Shown piece by piece: positions 31,022-35,867 of a DNA stretch of 35,867 bases. Below the pieces are notes generated by a model. The model saw only the letters and a program-made list of their open reading frames with translations. It was not told the origin of the DNA and ran no database searches. The stretch's first letter is position 1. Every line of letters starts with the position of its first letter. This DNA comes from a virus: IMG/VR virus record IMGVR_UViG_3300045256_000043, positions 1 through 35,867 of that record; one strand, given 5' to 3'. Made by a program: the position numbers and the translations under genes.

Positions 31022-34000
31022 GCTTGCTCCTCGTCGTCACTTTCTTCGTTTAGAACTGGGAGCACATCGCACTCACAGTTGTGTGTTATGATGGAATTAG
31101 CAATAAACCATCCATCTTTTGTGGACAGGTTGTAGACATGACCAGAAAAATCTTCCCCGAAAATCTCAACGATCTTTGCCGCCGCTACTTGGCCGGGGAA
31201 CCGGCATCCAAGCTCGCCAAGGAGATTGGTGCCACCCAAAAGGTCATCGTTCGCTTGCTGACTGAAAAGGGGATCACCATCCGCGGCGGCAGGCAGGCCA
31301 AGGCTATTGCTAGAGGGTTCGATGATGCCGAGATCCCGCGCATCATCGCCGCTTACGCTGGTGGCGAGTCCTCGACGGAAATCGCAAGACGATACGGGTG
31401 TCACAGCCTCACAATCCGAAATGTCCTGCGCCGCACCGGAGTTGGAGTTCGCAGCCAAAGCGTTGCCCGCCATGTTGAGGCGGTCCGCGCTGGTCCCGCC
31501 GAAAGAGGGCGACGCGCTGAGGCCGCCCACAACGCTGTCAGAGGCAACTGCCAGCCGGAGTCCATGCGGATCAAGAACGCGCTCTCCAGAGCGGAGCGCA
31601 TCTCCAATCAATCCTGGCTTGAGATCGAGTTTATGGATTTGATCCGCCGCGCCGGAGGGCATTGCATTCCCCAACACGCCGTTGGCCCATACAATGTAGA
31701 CATTCTCGTCAATCGTTCCGTCGCCGTGGAAATCTTCGGCGGCGGATGGCATGGGAGCGGCCGCCATGCCGCCCGTCATCAAAAGCGCGTCCGATACCTG
31801 CTCAATAGCGGTCTCGATGTGATGATCGTCTGGGTCAATGGCCGCCACGAGCGCCCCTGGCGCCTCGCACTTGATCACCTCATCGCCTTGATGGAGCTCA
31901 GAAGCAGCAACCCATCCGCGCATCGTCAATATCGGGTGGTTTGGAGTAACGGTGACCTCGTGACCGCCCTCGATGACCAGGCGAATCACTTGCCCCTTAA
32001 ACCAGCGTTTGAAGTGGTGAGAGACGCCAGCGGCAGATACCACCGTTCCACCTAACACACAGCCCGGATGGGCAGGCGGCGCGTCGTCTCCGCTGCTGAA
32101 TTGCTCGTCCAAGGGGATCTCGCCCTGATCCTCGTTTTCGTTGCATTCGTCGTCGATGCCGTGCTCGGATCCCAGGACCCATTCCTTCTTCGACACGCGG
32201 CCCGAAGCCCGATAGGCGATCATGTTCCCGCCCACATCGGCCCGCGCCAGTTCGGTCCGCGCGATCATCTCCGCCCGCTGCGGACTGAACGCATAGCTCG
32301 CCTCAAGAGCATCGGCAAGTTCGGCCGTGCTGAGACCACCTTCAATGGCCTCCGCGATGTCGCCACGAAGCCGCTCGATGGTCGTAGCGTCCACGCCCTT
32401 CACCAGGTCGGCAGCCTGAGACTTCGCGAAGTCCACGGCCTGGTTGTTCACCTGATTGACGATGGCGATATTCGCGGCCTCGGTCGGATCGATCCCGATC
32501 TGGATCAAGGCCTCGATGCCACCGTCCTTGACCATGGCCTCAAGCTGGGACTGCATCGCATCCGACAGCGCGCCCCATCCGCCCGTGTCAAGCCCGGCCA
32601 GGATGGCGTCCACCTGGTCCTGGCTGATTTCGTCAGCCTTGCCGAGCTTCGCCGCGATTTGATTCGCCAGGCTCGCGGCCTGGGCGCGGAAGAGCTTGGC
32701 GATCTTGGGCGCGAGCTTCTTCACAGCCCTGGTCATGGCTGGACGCTTGCGGTCGATGGGTTTGATGGCTCGCTTGGCGAGCTTCGCGGCAGGGGGCTCA
32801 GGCTCGATAGGCGGCACAGGGCCGTCACCAGGAGGCTGTGGCACGGAATCCGGCTCAGGCTTCTCTGGCAGCGGGTCGCGACCCATGTCAGCGCGGACCT
32901 CATCCGGCAGCAGCACACCGCTCTGGATGTAGATCTGATCCGTCTGCGCCTGCACCAGCGGATCATTGTCCCGATCGTCGATCCAGACAAACTCGTAGTT
33001 CGGCTCGCCGATGACTTGAGAGATGATCCGATCCATGAGGGACTTGAACCACAGTTGAAGCGGCACCAGGCCTTCCTGGATCGCCTGCTGGTGGGCGCTC
33101 TCTGCCGTGGCGCGGTTCATCTGCTTCACAAACGGCGTGGGAGGCACGCTGAAGCAGTAGCAGACCACGCGGGCCAACCATTCGTCGTACTCGTCCTTGA
33201 GCGCGGCCTCCTTGAGGTCGAAGGGCTTGACGCCACCCGGGATCCAGCGCGCACGGCGGCGCTGCGCGGTGTTGCCGCTCAGTAGTCCGTCGAAGTACTC
33301 CTGATACTTCTTGATTTGGTCAGGGTTCCAGCTCTCGGGCGCCATCAGCAGCAGGTCCGGCGCGCTGCCATCGGTGTAGTACTGGAGCTGATGGACCTGA
33401 CGCCGGATGGCAATGTTCACGGTGACGATGATCTGCTCGGTCTGGCTCAGGCCGAAGGCTTTGTGCGCGCGGGGATTTCGTGGATGGACGATGAGCTCGT
33501 CGCGGCTGTAGTTCACCGCGGGGACGCCCTTGAGGCGCTGCTGGTAGGCCACGCCCTCCAGCGGCGTGCGACCATCAGCCCCCAGGATCGGGTTGATTGT
33601 GGCGCCGTCGACCGGCTCGAGCGCGAAGAGATCTCCGCCCTTGGTCCGCCGCACATACAGACACGGCTGGTCCAGCACGAACATGTCCTCCAGGATGATC
33701 CGCATCCAAGAGGCGAAGCCATTGACGCGATCGGGCGCTTGAAAGAACGCCTCCAGCTTGTCCGAGATCGCATCGTTGGCCGCGCTCGCTTGCTTCTTCG
33801 AGGCGCTGCGGGGCATTTTCTTGCGGATCGTCCAGGGCAGCTTGGCGAGCTGGTCCTTGCGCGTCTCAATCACGAGACGCAGCAGGTCGTAGTTGTCTGC
33901 GAGGTTGCGAAGGTCCGAAAAGGACACGCCCGAGTCGGCCAGCTTGTTGTTCTGCTGGATGTTCCATCCGGTCGGGTAGTCCCACTGGCGGCCCTCAACA

Positions 34001-34140
34001 TCCGGAGGCGCCATGGGCTGAAGCGGCGTCAGCGGGCCGAACCAGTTGGATGCGTCGCCCGTCAGCACATAGCGCAGCGCTCCGCTCGCCCGGGCTACCA
34101 CGCCCGCGGGGATCGGAGTCACCACGCCGCCGGTAGGCAT
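31018..34140 (-). CDS. Portal protein fused to Mu gpF/SPP1 gp7-like domain, split by an intein
   Basis: The 1040-residue precursor begins with a phage portal domain (about 50-440, with WNIQQNNKLADSGVSF and YCFSVPPTPFVKQMN) and a proline-rich linker (about 440-470). A Mu gpF/SPP1 gp7-like head morphogenesis domain follows (about 470-710, with MIARTELARADVGGNMIAYR and IPLDEQFSSG). The motif APPAHPG-CECDVLPV is interrupted by an intein from Cys694 to Asn1021. Splicing would leave a 712-residue protein. The portal is the dodecameric DNA gate; gpF-like parts enter the head or act in assembly. The gene overlaps both neighbours. Confidence 0.92.
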   Translation of the reverse strand: MPTGGVVTPIPAGVVARASGALRYVLTGDASNWFGPLTPLQPMAPPDVEGRQWDYPTGWNIQQNNKLADSGVSFSDLRNLADNYDLLRLVIETRKDQLAKLPWTIRKKMPRSASKKQASAANDAISDKLEAFFQAPDRVNGFASWMRIILEDMFVLDQPCLYVRRTKGGDLFALEPVDGATINPILGADGRTPLEGVAYQQRLKGVPAVNYSRDELIVHPRNPRAHKAFGLSQTEQIIVTVNIAIRRQVHQLQYYTDGSAPDLLLMAPESWNPDQIKKYQEYFDGLLSGNTAQRRRARWIPGGVKPFDLKEAALKDEYDEWLARVVCYCFSVPPTPFVKQMNRATAESAHQQAIQEGLVPLQLWFKSLMDRIISQVIGEPNYEFVWIDDRDNDPLVQAQTDQIYIQSGVLLPDEVRADMGRDPLPEKPEPDSVPQPPGDGPVPPIEPEPPAAKLAKRAIKPIDRKRPAMTRAVKKLAPKIAKLFRAQAASLANQIAAKLGKADEISQDQVDAILAGLDTGGWGALSDAMQSQLEAMVKDGGIEALIQIGIDPTEAANIAIVNQVNNQAVDFAKSQAADLVKGVDATTIERLRGDIAEAIEGGLSTAELADALEASYAFSPQRAEMIARTELARADVGGNMIAYRASGRVSKKEWVLGSEHGIDDECNENEDQGEIPLDEQFSSGDDAPPAHPGCVLGGTVVSAAGVSHHFKRWFKGQVIRLVIEGGHEVTVTPNHPILTMRGWVAASELHQGDEVIKCEAPGALVAAIDPDDHHIETAIEQVSDALLMTGGMAAAPMPSAAEDFHGDGTIDENVYIVWANGVLGNAMPSGAADQIHKLDLKPGLIGDALRSGERVLDPHGLRLAVASDSVVGGLSASPSFGGTSADRLNMAGNALAANSNSGAAQDISDCEAVTPVSSCDFRRGLATSVSGDDARDLGIIEPSSNSLGLPAAADGDPLFSQQANDDLLGGTNLLGELGCRFPGQVAAAKIVEIFGEDFSGHVYNLSTKDGWFIANSIITHNCECDVLPVLNEESDDEEQA
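31084..31092 (+). promoter_or_regulatory. Extended -10 promoter for the antisense nuclease
   Basis: TGTTATGAT is an extended -10 element (TGnTATAAT with one mismatch). It lies at the very end of the intein, opposite its last splice-motif codons (SIITHN). No good -35 is visible, as expected for extended -10 promoters. Transcription would start near 31099, about 39 bases before the ATG at 31138. Confidence 0.55.
31138..32055 (+). CDS. Vsr/DUF559-like homing endonuclease encoded antisense within the intein
   Basis: The 305-residue protein has two similar helix-turn-helix segments (YLAGEPASKLAKEIGATQKV, about 17-36; AYAGGESSTEIARRYGCHSL, about 72-91). A basic linker leads to a nuclease domain (about 158-236). 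There IEF (E164), NVDIL (D188), VAVEIFGGGWH (E198, H205) and LLNSGLDVMIVWVN match the EDxHD/Vsr/DUF559 pattern. Its stop is six bases inside the intein start. I infer a homing endonuclease that spreads the intein. The ATG at 31138 is preferred over GTG 31081 because a GGACAGG site lies eight bases upstream. Confidence 0.85.
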   Translation: MTRKIFPENLNDLCRRYLAGEPASKLAKEIGATQKVIVRLLTEKGITIRGGRQAKAIARGFDDAEIPRIIAAYAGGESSTEIARRYGCHSLTIRNVLRRTGVGVRSQSVARHVEAVRAGPAERGRRAEAAHNAVRGNCQPESMRIKNALSRAERISNQSWLEIEFMDLIRRAGGHCIPQHAVGPYNVDILVNRSVAVEIFGGGWHGSGRHAARHQKRVRYLLNSGLDVMIVWVNGRHERPWRLALDHLIALMELRSSNPSAHRQYRVVWSNGDLVTALDDQANHLPLKPAFEVVRDASGRYHRST

Positions 34141-34433
34141 CAGGGCCTCTCCTCGAACTGGCGCTGAAGCTCAGCCTGGCTGATGCTCAGGCTCTGCATG
34201 GTGGATTCGAGCCGATCCATGCGCGAGCCCTGGCTGGTGGTGCGCTCCAGCACGGTCGCCATGGAGCTCTTGAGGTCCATGGTCGAGACGCAGAGCCACC
34301 CCAGCAGCGCGATGATGAGGTAGGGGATCAAGTGGTCCATGAGCCCAGCAAATCCGAGTCGCCGCTCGTCCACATGCTCTCCGTCTGCACGCTTGTAGGT
34401 TTTGTGTGATCCATTTCCAGGGGCCCAGTTCAT
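34140..34433 (-). CDS. Small membrane protein with coiled coil (lysis region)
   Basis: The 97-residue protein has one transmembrane helix (about 35-52, LIPYLIIALLGWLCVSTM) and a C-terminal coiled coil (about 60-93). The layout resembles XhlA/holin-accessory proteins. It overlaps the spanin-like gene before it (ATGA) and the portal gene after it (TGATG). A role in lysis control or membrane anchoring of the lysis complex is inferred from position. Confidence 0.65.
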   Translation of the reverse strand: MNWAPGNGSHKTYKRADGEHVDERRLGFAGLMDHLIPYLIIALLGWLCVSTMDLKSSMATVLERTTSQGSRMDRLESTMQSLSISQAELQRQFEERP

Positions 34434-35035
34434 CGGCTCAGCCTCCCGGCCAGTGCCCCGATGGCGACGCCGCCCAGGGTGTGCAGCCAGCCGCGCCGCG
34501 TCTCGGAGCGGATCACGGCGTCCTTCGAGATGCGCTCCAGCGCGAGGGCCTTCTGGCTCTCGTCATAGGCCGCATGCCACTGGGCAGCCTCAGCTTTGGC
34601 GATCGAGACCTGGAGCTTGAGCGCCGTGATCTGGTGATCCTGGGCCACGATCACGGCGTCTTGCTTGGCGATGATGAGTCCCAGATCTGGAGCCGCACTG
34701 GGCAGAGCTGGGACTGGCGGCAGCGCGCTTCCGGACGCTGACGCCGATGTAAGCGGGACCGTTTCCAGGCGAGCGCGGGCGGCGTCCAGGTCCCGCTTGG
34801 CGGTGGCGACAGACGCCTCCGCGTTGACTTCGGACGCGTCCGCTACCGCTCCCTGTGTCGTGAGGGCCTGGGCTTGGGCCGCATGGGCCTGCGCCGCGCC
34901 CGCGTGTTGATCGCTTTGCGCCTGGGCGGCCTGCGCCTCGCCAGCAACGCGATGCGCGCCCCAGCTGAGGCCTGCGCCAAGGCCTAGGGCGAAGATGCCC
35001 AGGGCGAGCACGAGGTAGACCTGCCAGCGGGTCAT
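34430..35035 (-). CDS. Spanin-like (Rz-type) membrane protein
   Basis: This 201-residue protein has an N-terminal transmembrane anchor (about 5-26) and a long periplasmic alanine/glutamine-rich coiled coil (about 30-100 and 120-165). It ends in a short glycine-rich hydrophobic stretch. The layout is that of Rz inner-membrane spanins. It follows the holin-like gene with ATGA overlap. I found no nested Rz1 lipoprotein, so a unimolecular or unusual spanin, or an unrelated anchor protein, is possible. Confidence 0.65.
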   Translation of the reverse strand: MTRWQVYLVLALGIFALGLGAGLSWGAHRVAGEAQAAQAQSDQHAGAAQAHAAQAQALTTQGAVADASEVNAEASVATAKRDLDAARARLETVPLTSASASGSALPPVPALPSAAPDLGLIIAKQDAVIVAQDHQITALKLQVSIAKAEAAQWHAAYDESQKALALERISKDAVIRSETRRGWLHTLGGVAIGALAGRLSR

Positions 35036-35262
35036 GCCTCGCCCCCGCCCGGCGTCTGCTTCTTCGCGCCCATGACCTTGCCGGTCGTGACAGCGGCCAG
35101 CAGCGCGGCGAAGGCCGCGACCCAGTTGGCATCAGGCCCAGGCCTGAACATCCACCAGGTGAGCCATCCGCAGCCGCAGCCGACCACAAGCGCATAGGCC
35201 GCATGCCGGAGGCTCGCCGTGGGATCGGTCGAGTCCAGGAAGGCCTTCAGCCAGCCCGTCAT
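35032..35262 (-). CDS. Holin-like protein with two membrane helices
   Basis: The 76-residue protein has two hydrophobic helices (about 20-39, AAYALVVGCGCGWLTWWM; 45-65, NWVAAFAALLAAVTTGKVMG) and a short charged tail (AKKQTPGGGEA). Size, topology and place after the peptidase make it a class II holin candidate. The start overlaps the preceding tiny gene (ATGA). Confidence 0.75.
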   Translation of the reverse strand: MTGWLKAFLDSTDPTASLRHAAYALVVGCGCGWLTWWMFRPGPDANWVAAFAALLAAVTTGKVMGAKKQTPGGGEA

Positions 35263-35372
35263 CGGCCGCCCCCGACTTCGTCCCAGGTGAGGCCGAGCAT
35301 GATGCACATGCAGGCGACCGCGAGAATGACCACGGGCCACCAGTCGCGAAGGTGCCGCATGATGGTCCTCAT
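35259..35372 (-). CDS. Tiny membrane peptide in the lysis operon (37 aa)
   Basis: The 37-residue product MRTIMRHLRDWW... is one basic N-terminus followed by a helix (PVVILAVACMCIMLGLTW). It overlaps both the endolysin and holin genes by ATGA, so it is translated in the coupled series. It may be a pinholin or antiholin, or only a membrane peptide. AVAC resembles a weak lipobox, but the remaining chain would be too short for an outer-membrane spanin. Confidence 0.6.
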   Translation of the reverse strand: MRTIMRHLRDWWPVVILAVACMCIMLGLTWDEVGGGR

Positions 35373-35827
35373 GCCGTCACCACCTGATAGCTGAAGCGCC
35401 CGGCAGCATCACGGATGGCCGTCAGCGCCTCGCGCCGCGGACGCTCATTTTCGGGTGCCACGGCCAGGTGAATCCACGCCGCGCACTCGAAGATGATCTG
35501 ATCGTAGGGCAGGTCTGACTTGCGCAGCTCGTCGAAGCATGCCTCGAGATCCAGGCCCTCGGGGATGATGTCCGCCGCGCGCCCGTCCAGATGAGCGCTC
35601 GTGGGCACACCGCGCACCAGGGCATTTAGCTCCCGGCACCGGAACCCAGAGTCCACATGAAACGCCACGCCGCCCAGCAGATCGCGGGCAGGTTCGAGCA
35701 GCGTCTCACACAGGCGCGTGAGGTTTGCCACCTCAAGATCGCCCGGCGTATTGTCCAGCGCATAACGCTGCGCCGTGGAGCTGAAGGTCAGCTCCTCAAG
35801 CGAGAAATGAGGCGTGAGCAGTGGCAC
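35369..35827 (-). CDS. Endolysin, M15 peptidase (D-Ala-type carboxy/endopeptidase)
   Basis: The 152-residue protein is an M15A-like peptidase, with SGFRCRELN (60-68), SAHLDGRAADI (77-87; Zn ligands H79 and D86) and WIHLAVAP (H120). It would cut peptide bonds in peptidoglycan at lysis. It begins with GTG at 35827, inside the repeated contig end, and its ribosome site is weak. It is the first gene of the lysis series, followed by a tiny membrane peptide, a holin-like protein and a spanin-like protein. Confidence 0.9.
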   Translation of the reverse strand: MPLLTPHFSLEELTFSSTAQRYALDNTPGDLEVANLTRLCETLLEPARDLLGGVAFHVDSGFRCRELNALVRGVPTSAHLDGRAADIIPEGLDLEACFDELRKSDLPYDQIIFECAAWIHLAVAPENERPRREALTAIRDAAGRFSYQVVTA

Positions 35828-35867
35828 ATCTCAGCGTGGGGATGAATCCGCATTGACGCACGGGGGC
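35741..35867. repeat. Right copy of 127-bp terminal direct repeat
   Basis: It is identical to 1-127. Joining the copies makes the - strand run unbroken from the HTH gene at 147 to the endolysin start. Confidence 0.95.

Larger units (their letters stand above)
31078..32061 (-). mobile_element. Intein in the portal-gpF protein (328 residues)
   Basis: The intein starts with Cys1 (CVLGGT), has block B VTVTPNHPIL with T39 and H42, and ends VYNLSTKDGWFIANSIITHN with H327 and N328 followed by Cys+1. Junctions join as HPG-CECDV, the conserved gpF motif. The usual block-F histidine is Trp (KDGW). The region between the splicing halves (about residues 75-285) contains AEDFHGDG but no LAGLIDADG motif. 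Instead, the opposite strand encodes a nuclease. Confidence 0.93.

Noticed and set aside
31300-31840. LAGLIDADG homing nuclease in the sense frame of the intein
   Set aside because: No LAGLIDADG, HNH or GIY-YIG motif is seen between the splicing blocks.
32068-33285. 405-codon + strand frame over the portal gene, just outside the intein
   Set aside because: It shares the antisense strand with the nuclease but shows no motif, and it lies over conserved portal/gpF sequence. It serves as a contrast to the nuclease frame, which has motifs, a promoter and exact borders.
34590-35204. Alternative frame over the Rz-like gene as an Rz1 candidate
   Set aside because: No signal peptide or lipobox is visible; it is arginine/proline-rich shadow sequence.

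Overview
The window is a complete temperate phage genome (or excised prophage), not a bacterial chromosome segment. Bases 1-127 are repeated exactly at 35741-35867, so the contig closes into a circle of 35,740 bp. The size of the repeat suggests an assembly overlap rather than a true terminal repeat. Nearly every expected function of a lambdoid-style siphovirus is present: terminase, portal, protease, HK97-fold capsid, connectors, tape measure, a tail tip of the gene-transfer-agent type, lysis genes, a repressor switch and an integrase. The DNA is visibly GC-rich. The host was probably a high-GC Gram-negative bacterium: a spanin-like gene is present, the tail-tip set DUF2460/DUF2163/NlpC is common in phages of such hosts, and the integration site is the 3' half of a CAU-anticodon (initiator-type) tRNA. 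I cannot name the host more closely.

Layout. The genetic switch is near 8.15 kb. A leftward Cro-like gene and a rightward XRE repressor plus ImmA-type protease diverge there. A 13-bp dyad (TAGCGCTGCGCTA) lies in the leftward promoter, and the same dyad lies in a second, rightward promoter at 9.75 kb. Leftward (- strand, 8.1 to 2.0 kb) come a CII-like regulator, two tiny membrane proteins, a ParB-like protein, an SF2 helicase, a P4-type primase, a replisome-organiser-like protein next to 40-bp iterons, a DUF1364 nuclease, NinB and a small zinc protein. Terminase small and large subunits follow. The - strand continues across the contig ends into lysis (35.8-34.1 kb), head (34.1-27.2 kb) and tail (27.2-16.0 kb). 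Rightward (+ strand, 9.86-15.76 kb) lie a coiled-coil protein, a likely annealing recombinase, small accessory proteins, two tandem pentapeptide-repeat proteins and the tyrosine integrase, with attP just downstream at 15.84-15.89 kb. Most - strand neighbours are joined by 4-nt ATGA/GTGA or TGATG overlaps, as expected for long translationally coupled operons.

The most striking element is inside the portal gene. The portal is fused to a Mu gpF/SPP1 gp7-like domain, and that domain is interrupted by a 328-residue intein (31078-32061). The opposite strand of the intein carries a 305-codon gene (31138-32055) with two helix-turn-helix repeats and a Vsr/DUF559-like (EDxHD-type) nuclease domain. I read it as the homing endonuclease of the intein, encoded antisense to it, in exactly opposed codon register and confined within the intein borders. 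An extended -10 promoter sits in the codons of the intein's C-terminal splice motif. A second Hint (intein-like) domain forms the C-terminus of the last tail protein (16010-16417).

Other points of note are a probable -1 frameshift in the tail assembly chaperone, a 27-bp palindrome inside the ParB-like gene, a pentapeptide-repeat paralogue that has lost its C-terminal domain, and extra Ig- or CBM-like domains in the capsid and tail proteins.
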